62,437 bases of DNA from Microbacterium sp. 5K110 (GTDB taxonomy: Bacteria > Actinomycetota > Actinomycetes > Actinomycetales > Microbacteriaceae): NCBI RefSeq assembly GCF_005774735.1, contig NZ_VBUM01000009.1:1-62437 (forward strand). Reading direction: 5' to 3'. The stretch's first letter is position 1. The number at the start of each line of letters is the position of its first letter. The translations under genes and the position numbers were made by a program. The notes beneath the pieces are model-generated. The model searched no databases and was not told the origin of the DNA. It saw only the letters and a list, made by a program, of their open reading frames with translations. Below are positions 45,190-53,278 of this stretch, in pieces.

Positions 45190-46068
45190 ATGACGACATC
45201 ACACCCCCGACGACCACGAGCAGCCTGGCTGCTCCTGGTGCCGGCGCTGGCCCTTCTCGCGGGAGTGCTCCTCCTCCCCCTCGGGCAGAGCTTCGTCCGC
45301 AGCATCCAGACCCCACCCAGCGCAGGGGGGACGTGGTCGCTGGACAGCTACGCGCACCTCTTCACCGACGGCGTGACCCTGACCGTACTCGGCCGAACCG
45401 CCGCCACGGCCTTCGTCGTGACCGTGGTCGCCTTCGCTCTGGGCTACCCCTATGCGTACCTGATGACCCGGGTGGGCGGAACGACGCGGGCCGTGATGCT
45501 CGTGATCGTCCTCATCCCCTTCTGGACCTCGGTCATGGCCCGCAACTTCGCGTGGCTGACGATCCTCCAGCGCGGTGGACCGGTCAGCACCGCCCTTTCA
45601 TGGATCGGGCTGGGCGACGTCCAGCTCGTGGGATCCCCCATCGGTGTGACCATCGCGATGAGCCAGGTCCTCCTCCCGTTCATGGTGCTGCCCCTGTTCT
45701 CTTCACTGGGGGGTATCGACCGTCGACTCCTCCTGGCTACGCGCGGACTCGGGTCGACCCCGTTGGCCGCCTTCTGGAAGATCTACTGGCCGCTGTCGCG
45801 TGGCGGAGTGGTGGCAGGTCTCATCCTGGTGTTCACGTTGAGTCTCGGCTTCTACGTCACTCCCGCACTCCTGGGCTCGCCTCAGCAGTCGCTCATCGCG
45901 CAGCTTCTCGCACAGCGCACCACACAGTTGCTCGACTTCGCCGGCGCGAGCGCGCTGGGCATGCTCGTCCTCGTCGTCACGCTCGTACTGGTCTGGTGGG
46001 CCAACCGCGTGGGCGGAGCGGTGTCCGCGATCGGTGTCGTCGCTACCTCAGGGGGGACCCGGTCATGA
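45190..46068 (+). CDS. ABC transporter permease (PotB type)
   Basis: A 292-aa permease with six transmembrane helices and the EAA-loop region LLATRGLGSTPLAAFWKIYWPLSRGG near residues 180-205. It belongs to the spermidine/putrescine/ferric-type group of importers. The ATG overlaps GAGAGGACA as a weak ribosome site. Its stop overlaps the next permease in ATGA. Substrates of this family include polyamines, opines and small organic acids, so the ligand cannot be read from the sequence alone. Confidence 0.9.
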   Translation: MTTSHPRRPRAAWLLLVPALALLAGVLLLPLGQSFVRSIQTPPSAGGTWSLDSYAHLFTDGVTLTVLGRTAATAFVVTVVAFALGYPYAYLMTRVGGTTRAVMLVIVLIPFWTSVMARNFAWLTILQRGGPVSTALSWIGLGDVQLVGSPIGVTIAMSQVLLPFMVLPLFSSLGGIDRRLLLATRGLGSTPLAAFWKIYWPLSRGGVVAGLILVFTLSLGFYVTPALLGSPQQSLIAQLLAQRTTQLLDFAGASALGMLVLVVTLVLVWWANRVGGAVSAIGVVATSGGTRS

Positions 46069-46934
46069 CCGCGGCAACCGCACAGAACGAACCCGCCGTC
46101 GAGACGGCGACGCTGACCGCGGGCCGGCCCGGGCGGCGTCGCCGCGATCGCTCCGTCGATCCGATCCCGTGGTGGCTCATCGTGATCGGCGTCGCCGTGG
46201 CGCTCTACTTCGTCCTGCCCACGATCTTCGTGATCCCGATGAGCTTCGGCGGTTCGGGCAGCTTCCAATTCCCCCCGCGGGAATGGTCGCTCGACCTCTA
46301 TCGGAACTTCTTCACCAACCCGAAGTGGATCGGGTCGCTGGGCAACTCGCTTCTCGTGGCGGTGCTGGCTTCGCTCCTGGCGACCGTGGTGGGAACCGCG
46401 GCCGCGGTCGGGCTGTACGCCTTGTCCGGACGCCTGGCCCAGTTCCTCCGCACCCTGCTGATGGTGTCGATGGTCACACCGGCGATCGTCGTGGCAGTCG
46501 CCGTGTACATCAGCTTCCTGCAGTGGCACCTGGTCGGGTCGGTCTGGGGGTACGTCCTCGCCCACGCCGCTCTCGGCGTTCCGTTCGTGCTGGTCTCGGT
46601 GACGAGCTCGCTCGGAGGGTTCGATGCAAGGCTGCTGCGCGCTTCGGCTTCCCTGGGCGCATCGCCCGCGCGGACCTTCCTCCGCATCACGCTGCCCCTG
46701 ATCGGGCGCGGAGTGCTCACGGGGGCGATCTTCGCCTTCGTCACGAGCCTGGACGAGGTCGTGATCGCCCTGTTCCTGCGCTCCCCCACGTTCCAGACCC
46801 TGCCCGTGCAGATGTACACCGCCGTCACCGTCGAAGTCGATCCGACCATCGCGGCCTCGTCGAGCCTCGTCGTGGTCACGGTGACCCTGCTGCTGCTCGT
46901 GCCCCTCTTCGTCCGTCGAACGCGGCGTCGCTAA
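46065..46934 (+). CDS. ABC transporter permease (PotC type)
   Basis: A 289-aa permease with an N-terminal cytoplasmic basic stretch (residues 20-35) and six transmembrane helices. The EAA loop reads LLRASASLGASPARTFLRITLPLIGRG near 190-215. It is translated by coupling with the first permease (ATGA overlap) and is followed 21 bp later by the ATPase gene. Confidence 0.9.
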   Translation: MTAATAQNEPAVETATLTAGRPGRRRRDRSVDPIPWWLIVIGVAVALYFVLPTIFVIPMSFGGSGSFQFPPREWSLDLYRNFFTNPKWIGSLGNSLLVAVLASLLATVVGTAAAVGLYALSGRLAQFLRTLLMVSMVTPAIVVAVAVYISFLQWHLVGSVWGYVLAHAALGVPFVLVSVTSSLGGFDARLLRASASLGASPARTFLRITLPLIGRGVLTGAIFAFVTSLDEVVIALFLRSPTFQTLPVQMYTAVTVEVDPTIAASSSLVVVTVTLLLLVPLFVRRTRRR

Positions 46935-46955
46935 GCCGCCCAGAAGGAGTCACCG

Positions 46956-48083
46956 ATGACCATTCAGAGCCGCACCGCCCCCGCGCCGACGCGGACCCGG
47001 CGGGGCACCGAGATCCGCCTACAGGACGTCACGAAGCAGTACGGGGCCCACCAACCCGCCGTCGACGCCATCTCGCTCACGATCGCTCCGGGCGAATTCA
47101 TGACACTGCTCGGACCATCCGGCTCGGGCAAGACGACGACCCTCAACCTCATCGCCGGTTTCGAAACACTCACCAGCGGGGCGATCTCGCTGAACGGAGC
47201 CGACGTCGGGGCCCTGCCGCCGCACCGACGGGATCTGGGGATGCTGTTCCAGAGCTACGCGCTCTTCCCCCACATGACCGTCGCGCAGAACGTGGCGTAC
47301 CCGCTGCGCGAACGACGGATGCCGCGGGACGTGATCGCCGAGAAGGTCGCCGCGGTCCTCGAGCTCGTGCAACTCACCGGGCGGGACGACGACTATCCGC
47401 AGCAGCTGTCGGGGGGACAGCAGCAGCGCGTCGCACTCGCGCGTGCGATCGTCTTCGACCCCAAAGCGCTGCTGCTGGACGAACCGCTCGGAGCCCTCGA
47501 CCGCAATCTGCGCGGCGCGCTGCAGACCGAGATCCGTCGCATCCACCGGGAGGTGGGGTCGACCTTCGTCTTCGTCACCCACGACCAAGAGGAAGCGATG
47601 AACCTCTCGGACCGCATCGCGCTGTTCAACGCCGGTCACATCGAACAGGTCGGTACGCCCGAGCAGCTCTATCGCGAGCCGGAGACGCTCTTCACCGCGC
47701 GCTTCCTGGGCGATTCGAACGTCTTCCCCCTCGAGGGCGGTGTCGGCGACGGTACGACCGGATGGGAAGGACACACGTGGCACGTCGACCCCGCGTCCGT
47801 GTCCCGCCATCGCGGGGTCCGCTCGCGGGCCGCGGTGATCGTCCGCCCCGAGGACGTCCGCCTGGCGCGTACGCCGGACCAGATCCCCGAAGGCGCCAAC
47901 CGCGCGCCCGCTCGAGTGACCGACGTCGAGTACATGGGCTCGTATCGCACCGCGATGCTGGCGTTCGGCTCGGGCGAGGCGAGGGGTCGTGCACGCCTCG
48001 ACGCCGTCGAGGCCACCGTCTCTCCCGGCGACGACGTCATCGCCTGCTGGCGCCCCGAGCGGCAGCGCGTCGTCGCCGTCTAG
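46956..48083 (+). CDS. ABC transporter ATP-binding protein (PotA type)
   Basis: A 375-aa ATPase. Walker A GPSGSGKT is at 53-60, the Q-loop at FQSYALFPHM, signature LSGGQQQR near 151, Walker B ALLLDEPLGALD near 170, and the H-loop in VTHDQEEAM. A C-terminal TOBE domain spans about 285-370 and is typical of PotA/MalK-type regulators. AGAAGGAG lies about 8 bp before the ATG. It energises the two upstream permeases. Confidence 0.93.
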   Translation: MTIQSRTAPAPTRTRRGTEIRLQDVTKQYGAHQPAVDAISLTIAPGEFMTLLGPSGSGKTTTLNLIAGFETLTSGAISLNGADVGALPPHRRDLGMLFQSYALFPHMTVAQNVAYPLRERRMPRDVIAEKVAAVLELVQLTGRDDDYPQQLSGGQQQRVALARAIVFDPKALLLDEPLGALDRNLRGALQTEIRRIHREVGSTFVFVTHDQEEAMNLSDRIALFNAGHIEQVGTPEQLYREPETLFTARFLGDSNVFPLEGGVGDGTTGWEGHTWHVDPASVSRHRGVRSRAAVIVRPEDVRLARTPDQIPEGANRAPARVTDVEYMGSYRTAMLAFGSGEARGRARLDAVEATVSPGDDVIACWRPERQRVVAV

Positions 48084-48140
48084 ACCTCGCGGCCGCACAG
48101 CGTCCGCGACCCATCGACGGCTGGGACTCCGTCGACAACT

Positions 48141-48157
48141 CCCGAAACCGTTTCGGG
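48141..48157. promoter_or_regulatory. CCCGAAA-N3-TTTCGGG palindrome before the binding-protein gene
   Basis: A 7-bp perfect inverted repeat with a 3-nt centre. It contains GAAACCGTTTC, which resembles LacI-family operators. As RNA it would form a tight hairpin between the ATPase and binding-protein genes. Either role is possible. Confidence 0.45.
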
Positions 48158-48193
48158 CACGCAGCAGTACATACGAATCGGAGGTGGACAGCG

Positions 48194-49279
48194 ATGTCCC
48201 AGACCACAACCATCCGCCGGCGCAGCACCGTCACCGCGGTCGGCGTCCTGACGGCGATCGGCCTGCTCGCCGGCTGCGCCGGCTCGTCGGCACCGACGGA
48301 GCCCGGCGCGGACGCGCCCGTCACCATCACCTACGTCGGCTACGGCGGCGCGGGACAGGATGCGCAGATCGAGGCGTGGCAGAAGCCGTACACGGAGGCG
48401 CACCCGAACGTCACCTTCGTCAACACGTCGCCGCCGGACGTCGCGCAGGTCAAGGCCCAGGTCGACGTCGGAGCCGTGCAGTGGGACGTCGTCGCGACCG
48501 CTCCGTACGCCGCCGAGCAGAACTGCGACACGCTCTTCGAGCCCCTGGACATCACCCTCTCCGTTCCCGAGGCGGATCTGGCACCCGGTTCGATCGGCAA
48601 GTGCTACACGGCGAACTGGATCAACGCGACGCCGCTGGCGTATCGGACCGATGCCTTCCCCAACGGCGGGCCCAAGACCGTCGAGGACTTCTTCGACGTG
48701 GACAAGTTCCCGGGTACCCGAGGAATGGTCACCAATCTGCAGAACGGGATCCTCGAGTACGCCGCCATCGCCGGGGGCGCCGACCCCGAGAAGCTCTACC
48801 CGCTCGACGTCGACAAGGCTCTGGACGAGCTGGACACCATCCGGTCCTCGACGACCTTCGCCCCCAATGTCGGCGCGTTGCAGCAGGCCGTGTCGGCGGG
48901 ACAGGTCGACATGTTCTTCCTTCCCGACTCCCGTATCGTGCCGCTCCTGCAGGAGGGGACCGATGTGACCGTCGTGTGGGACGTCACGGTCGCCTCGATC
49001 AATGCCTTCGCCGTCCCCAAGGGATCACCTCACAAGACGGCGGCCGAACAGTTCCTCGCAAGCGTCATGGAGCCGGGCCCGGTGGCGAAGATCTCCGAGC
49101 TCCTCGGGGTCGCCCCGATCAACGAGGCCGCGCAACCGAAACTCGACGAGTTCACCTCCCAGGTCGAGGTGTACAACCCCGCCACCAACGCGGGGACCAC
49201 CGTCCTCCAGGACATCCCCTGGTACACGAAGAACTTCAACGACGCGTCCACGAAGCTCACCAACTGGCTCGCGGGCTGA
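48194..49279 (+). CDS. ABC transporter substrate-binding lipoprotein (PotD type)
   Basis: A 361-aa solute-binding protein. The signal peptide and lipobox GLLAGC put the lipidated Cys at position 28. The binding fold follows (VTITYVGYGGAGQDAQIEAW, then DVVATAPYAAEQNCDTLF; a late WYTKNF). It delivers the ligand to the PotB/PotC-type permeases. GGAGG lies 9 bp before the ATG. Two Cys (CDTL and KCYTANW) may form a disulfide. It is encoded with a cyclase-family hydrolase 3 bp after its stop, so the imported substrate is probably hydrolysed next. Confidence 0.9.
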   Translation: MSQTTTIRRRSTVTAVGVLTAIGLLAGCAGSSAPTEPGADAPVTITYVGYGGAGQDAQIEAWQKPYTEAHPNVTFVNTSPPDVAQVKAQVDVGAVQWDVVATAPYAAEQNCDTLFEPLDITLSVPEADLAPGSIGKCYTANWINATPLAYRTDAFPNGGPKTVEDFFDVDKFPGTRGMVTNLQNGILEYAAIAGGADPEKLYPLDVDKALDELDTIRSSTTFAPNVGALQQAVSAGQVDMFFLPDSRIVPLLQEGTDVTVVWDVTVASINAFAVPKGSPHKTAAEQFLASVMEPGPVAKISELLGVAPINEAAQPKLDEFTSQVEVYNPATNAGTTVLQDIPWYTKNFNDASTKLTNWLAG

Positions 49280-49282
49280 CCG

Positions 49283-50296
49283 ATGAGCAAAACGCCCCCC
49301 GCCGGACGGGGATCCCGGCTCGGCGGGGGGCCCCGCCCCGCGTACGACGACCTCCCCGACGGCACGAGCTGGGCCCACTTCGGTCCCGAGGACGAACTCG
49401 GCACCACCAACTTCCTCTCCCCCGATCGCGCCGCCGCCGCTGCGCAGCTCGTGCGCACGGGCCGCTGGTTCGGGCTCGACTACCCGATCGACGCGTTCGA
49501 GCCCTACCCGACGGGGACGCGCCGGCCGATCGAGCATCATGTGTTCTCCAACAACGAGTTCCATCGGGACGACTGGGTGGATTCCTTCTACCTGCAGTCG
49601 TCGTCGCAGCTCGACGCTCTCCGCCACATCGGCCAGCCGGGCCGGGGCTTCTACGGGGGACTCGCCCCGGAGCACAACACCGGCGATTCGACGGCACTCG
49701 GCATCCACACGTATGCCGACGCGGGGATCGTCGGCCGCGGTGTCCTGCTGGACGTGCCGAGGTATTTCGCCGCCGAGGGCCGCTCCTACAGCAGCGACAG
49801 CACGATCGCGCTCGATGCGCCGCTGCTCGACGAGATCGCGCGCTCCCAGGGGGTGACCTTCGCGGGGGGTGATCTGCTGCTCCTGCGGACCGGATGGGCA
49901 GAGACCTACCTCGCGAAGAGCCCCGCGCAACGAGCGACCGCGCCGTGGCGACTCAGCCCGGGTCTCGCGCAGAAGAGGAGCGTGCTCCGCTGGCTGTGGG
50001 ACAACGAGATCGCCCTGGTCGCAGCCGACAACCTCGCCGTCGAGGCCGATCCGGTGATCGAGAGCGACTTCCGCTCCGCAGACGATCGGCCGCCCGAGCG
50101 CGGCGTCGACCACGCGGGCATGCTGCACCGACCGCTCATCGCCCTACTCGGAATGGCCATGGGGGAGCTCTGGCGACTCGACGAGCTCGCCGCGGACTGC
50201 GCAGCAGACGGCCGATACGAATTCCTCCTGACCGTGAAGCCGCTCCATCTCGTCGGCGGCGTCGGCTCACCACCGAATGCGATCGCCATCAAGTGA
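49283..50296 (+). CDS. Cyclase-family metal-dependent hydrolase
   Basis: A 337-aa member of the cyclase/kynurenine formamidase fold. The active-site segment reads QSSSQLDALRHIG at about 105-117; the usual HxGTHxD has Gln in place of both the first and the second His, while Asp and the last His remain, as in a SQWD-type subgroup that I recall. A late GMLHRPLIALLG segment and RYEF block complete the fold. It probably hydrolyses an amide or lactone. It begins 3 bp after the binding-protein stop, so it belongs to the import operon. Confidence 0.82.
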   Translation: MSKTPPAGRGSRLGGGPRPAYDDLPDGTSWAHFGPEDELGTTNFLSPDRAAAAAQLVRTGRWFGLDYPIDAFEPYPTGTRRPIEHHVFSNNEFHRDDWVDSFYLQSSSQLDALRHIGQPGRGFYGGLAPEHNTGDSTALGIHTYADAGIVGRGVLLDVPRYFAAEGRSYSSDSTIALDAPLLDEIARSQGVTFAGGDLLLLRTGWAETYLAKSPAQRATAPWRLSPGLAQKRSVLRWLWDNEIALVAADNLAVEADPVIESDFRSADDRPPERGVDHAGMLHRPLIALLGMAMGELWRLDELAADCAADGRYEFLLTVKPLHLVGGVGSPPNAIAIK

Positions 50297-50317
50297 TGCG
50301 GATGATTGACTTGGCCC

Positions 50318-51064
50318 ATGCGCAGCAGCACCACCCCGAATGCGGATGATCGAGGACCGATCCAGTCGATCGACCGCGCCGCGGCGGTGCTCGCCCTCTT
50401 CGACGAGAACACCCACGCCCTCACTCCCGCACTCGTCGCCGACCGCCTCGGGCTGAACCGTTCGACCGCTCATCGCTATTTGCACGCGCTGCAGACGGCG
50501 GGGTTTCTCTCCGCGGGAAATGGGCTGGGCCCGCTCGTGGACCAGCTCGCGGCCCTGGTCTCCACCCGGCAGCAGCTGGTCACTCTCGCGCCGCCCGTGC
50601 TGCGCCGGCTCTCCGACCGCGCCGGCCTGACAGCGGTGCTCAGCCTGCCGGGGCGAGGCGGGGCGATCGCCACACTGGTCGAAGAGGCCCCCGACGACAC
50701 CATCCTGCTCACCGTGCGCCCGGGCACCGTGCTCGAACCCCGCGCCGCACAATCCCGCATCCTCCTCGCGTACCAGACCGACCCGAACGCCGTCGCGCGC
50801 GCGCTCGCTGCCTTGCCCCCCGCCGAAGCCCGAACGGAACAGGCCGAGCTCGCCAAGGCACGCCGGGACGGGCTGGCGTGGGCCGATCTGCGGCGCCCCG
50901 GGCTGGAGTCGGTGGCCGTACCCGTGTTCGGCGGTGGCCATGACGCCGTGGCCGCGATCGGCCTCATCGGCACGACCGCGCTCCTCGTCGGCGACGAAGC
51001 AGCTCCGAGAATCGACGCCCTCCGTGCCGCCGGAGAGGAATTGAGTTCTCTGCTCGCCCCCTGA
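50318..51064 (+). CDS. IclR family regulator 2 of the catabolic cluster
   Basis: A 248-aa regulator. The winged helix spans about 15-75 (GPIQSIDRAAAVLALFDENTHALTPALVADRLGLNRSTAHRYLHALQ), followed by the effector domain with LSLPGRGGAIATLVEEAP. It is clearly a paralogue of the regulator at 44319, sharing QSIDRA-AVLALxD, GLNRSTAHRYL, LLTVRxGT and RAAQSRxLLA. It lacks the N-terminal extension. There is no ribosome site; a leaderless start is likely. It closes the rightward arm of the cluster. Confidence 0.9.
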   Translation: MRSSTTPNADDRGPIQSIDRAAAVLALFDENTHALTPALVADRLGLNRSTAHRYLHALQTAGFLSAGNGLGPLVDQLAALVSTRQQLVTLAPPVLRRLSDRAGLTAVLSLPGRGGAIATLVEEAPDDTILLTVRPGTVLEPRAAQSRILLAYQTDPNAVARALAALPPAEARTEQAELAKARRDGLAWADLRRPGLESVAVPVFGGGHDAVAAIGLIGTTALLVGDEAAPRIDALRAAGEELSSLLAP

Positions 51065-51066
51065 GT

Positions 51067-51094
51067 CCGTGCGCATCCGATTCGTGGCGCACGG
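51067..51094. terminator. Hairpin after IclR 2
   Basis: Perfect 8-bp arms CCGTGCGC (51067-51074) and GCGCACGG (51087-51094) with a 12-nt loop, 3 bp after the stop. The remaining sequence up to 51178 shows nothing else. Confidence 0.5.
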
Positions 51095-51178
51095 TGCTCA
51101 CTCTGTTCCTCGACGCGGCGCGTTCGCCGGGCTCTCGCGTCGTGGGGTCGCGACCGACGCCCGTATGAAGCCCCTGCT

Positions 51179-52237
51179 CTACTCGGCGGCGTCCGCAACC
51201 TTCGCGACGGGTACGAGATCGGCCGTGTGGTAGGCGAAGACCAACCGGGCGGGCACGCTTCCCGCCAGCACCTCGTCGACCGAGCGGTTGACGTCCGCGA
51301 GGTCGCGGGTCTCGGTGATCACGCGGGTGCGTCCGAGCGCGTGCAGGGCGAACACCTCGGCGAGATCCTGACGGGTACCCACGATCGAGCCGATGATGCT
51401 GATGCCCTTGAGCACGGTGTCGAAGATCGGGACGGTCAGTTCGCCGCCCGCAGGCAGCGACACCAGCACGAGTCGGCCTCCGCGGTTGAGCGAGTCGAAC
51501 GCCTGCCGGAACACCGCGGGAGCGACGGCCAGAACGATCACGGCATCCGCTCCTCCGTACTGCCGGATCGCCTCCACCGGATCCGTGGTGAGCGCGTTCA
51601 CCACGTGATCCGCCCCCAGTTCGGAGGCGAGCCGCAGCTTGTCTTCGGTCACGTCGACGGCGACCACCTTCGCCCCCACGAGACGCGCGTACTGCACGGC
51701 CAGATGACCGAGCCCGCCGACGCCGAACACCGCGACGGTCTCGCCCGGCGTGATCCGGGCGTTCTTGACGGCCGCGTACGTCGTGACGCCCGCGCAGGTC
51801 AAGGGCGCAGCGTCGAGAGGAGTCACACCGTCGGGCACCGGGACGGCGAAACGCGCGTCGGCGAGCATGTATTCGGCGTACGCCCCATCGACGCCGTAGC
51901 CGTTGTTGAACTGCTGCTCGCACAGGTTCTCCCGCCCGTCGACGCAGTAGCGGCACTCACCGCACGCGTGGCCGAGCCAGGGCATCGCGACGCGCTGCCC
52001 GACCGTGCGGGAGGTCACCCCGGCGCCGAGCTCCTCGATGATGCCGACGCCCTCGTGCCCGGGAACGAGCGGGAGACCGGGCTTGACCGGCCAGTCCCCG
52101 TTCATCGCGTGGATGTCGGTGTGGCACAGCCCGCAGGTCTCCAGCCGGACCAGCACCTGTCCCGGACCGGGGTGCGGGATCGGCCGCTCCTCCACTGCCG
52201 CGGGCGAACCGAACTCTTGGACGACTGCTACTCGCAT
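51179..52237 (-). CDS. adhP: Zinc-dependent alcohol dehydrogenase (AdhP type)
   Basis: A 352-aa NAD-dependent alcohol dehydrogenase. The catalytic zinc ligand is Cys38 in CGLCHTD, with His61 in GHEG. All four structural-zinc cysteines are present (CGECRYCVDGRENLC, 92-106). The cofactor loop is GVGGLG near 180. The ATG has AAGGAGAGG 3-9 bp upstream. A DosR-like box lies 58 bp upstream of the start. Its C-terminal FAYHTADLVPV recurs as a remnant at 36.3 kb, on the other side of the catabolic cluster. Confidence 0.93.
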   Translation of the reverse strand: MRVAVVQEFGSPAAVEERPIPHPGPGQVLVRLETCGLCHTDIHAMNGDWPVKPGLPLVPGHEGVGIIEELGAGVTSRTVGQRVAMPWLGHACGECRYCVDGRENLCEQQFNNGYGVDGAYAEYMLADARFAVPVPDGVTPLDAAPLTCAGVTTYAAVKNARITPGETVAVFGVGGLGHLAVQYARLVGAKVVAVDVTEDKLRLASELGADHVVNALTTDPVEAIRQYGGADAVIVLAVAPAVFRQAFDSLNRGGRLVLVSLPAGGELTVPIFDTVLKGISIIGSIVGTRQDLAEVFALHALGRTRVITETRDLADVNRSVDEVLAGSVPARLVFAYHTADLVPVAKVADAAE

Positions 52238-52294
52238 GACCTCTCCTTCGATCGTGGCCTCCCTCGAGTCTTCGCGGTCGGGGACCGCGTCGGC

Positions 52295-52308
52295 GGGTCG
52301 AAGGTCCC
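52295..52308 (-). promoter_or_regulatory. DosR-like box 1 (adhP / universal stress gene)
   Basis: GGGACCTTCGACCC on the minus strand. It lies 58 bp before adhP and 68 bp before the divergent universal stress gene. Identical to the box at 58625. Confidence 0.65.
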
Positions 52309-52375
52309 GCCGGACGCGATCGGCCGGCGGCAGAGTGGGCCGTAGCCGACGAGCGGCACGAGCAGAGGAGCGATC

Positions 52376-53212
52376 ATGAGCGAGACCATTGCGGTCGGTG
52401 TGACCGATGCATCGGGAGCCCGGAGGGCCCTCCAGTGGGCGATCGAGCGTGCGGTGGCACGACGGGAACGGCTGTTGCTGGTGTCCGTCGTGGGGTCCGG
52501 AAGAGGGGTCGGTGGCGAGGAGCCGCTCCTCGACCATGCGACGCAGGTGACCGAGGCGATGCTGGAGTCGGCGGCGGCGCAAGCGCGCTCGGCCGGGGCG
52601 ACGACCGAGACACTGCTCGAGCGGGGCGATCCCGTCGCCCGGCTCCTCGATGTCTCGCAGCGGGTCGACCTGCTCGTCCTCGGCAGCGACTTCGCGCACG
52701 GCGGCTCTCACCTGCGCGGCGTGCGGGGCGTACGGATCACCGCCGCGGCGCACTGCCCGGTGGTCGTCGTTCCCGACGACGCCGGAGACGGACGCACCGG
52801 AGTCGTGGTGGGGGTCGACGGGTCGGAGTCGTCGGAGAAGGCCGTCGCTTTCGCCGCAGCGGAGGCGGATCGTCTCGACGAACCCCTGACCGCGGTGATG
52901 ACGTGGTCGCCCGTTCCCGTGCCGTTCGAGATGGAGACCTATCCGCCGGGATATCTCGAGCGCATGCAGGACCTCACGGCGGAGGCTCTCGCGATCTCCC
53001 TCGCCGGGCTCCGGCAGGACTACCCCGACCTCACGGTGCACACCGTGGTCGAGTCCGGATATCCGGCGGCGGTCATCGCCCGCACGGCTCACCGCGCGCG
53101 GCTGCTCGTCGTCGGGAGCCACGGGCGCGGAGCGATCGCTCGCTTCCTCCTGGGCTCGACCAGCCAAGCGCTTCTGGATCAGTTGCCCACGGTCACCGCC
53201 GTCATCCGGTGA
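52376..53212 (+). CDS. Two-domain universal stress protein A
   Basis: A 278-aa protein of two UspA folds (about 1-135 and 140-278). The N-terminal half starts ETIAVGVTDASGARRALQWA. The second half has GVDGSESSEKAVAFAAAEA and the nucleotide-binding GSHGRGAIARFLLGSTS motif near 250, as in ATP-binding Usp proteins of the mycobacterial DosR regulon. AGAGGAG lies about 6 bp before the ATG. It is divergent from adhP across a DosR-like box, suggesting expression under hypoxia or energy stress. Confidence 0.9.
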   Translation: MSETIAVGVTDASGARRALQWAIERAVARRERLLLVSVVGSGRGVGGEEPLLDHATQVTEAMLESAAAQARSAGATTETLLERGDPVARLLDVSQRVDLLVLGSDFAHGGSHLRGVRGVRITAAAHCPVVVVPDDAGDGRTGVVVGVDGSESSEKAVAFAAAEADRLDEPLTAVMTWSPVPVPFEMETYPPGYLERMQDLTAEALAISLAGLRQDYPDLTVHTVVESGYPAAVIARTAHRARLLVVGSHGRGAIARFLLGSTSQALLDQLPTVTAVIR

Positions 53213-53222
53213 GCGCCTCGGC

Positions 53223-53260
53223 GATCCGCCGGCGAGGGCCCCACGCCCCGCCGGCGGATC
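53223..53260. terminator. Bidirectional hairpin between the stress gene and the PNPOx-fold gene
   Basis: Perfect 12-bp arms GATCCGCCGGCG and CGCCGGCGGATC with a 14-nt loop lie between two convergent stops. Confidence 0.65.
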
Positions 53261-53278
53261 CGTGGTCTTCCGAGCCGG

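Noticed and set aside
36522..51064. A mobile element carrying its own integrase or transposase
   Set aside because: No integrase, transposase, relaxase or phage gene was found inside the cluster. Only the flanking repeat and signature shift hint at transfer.
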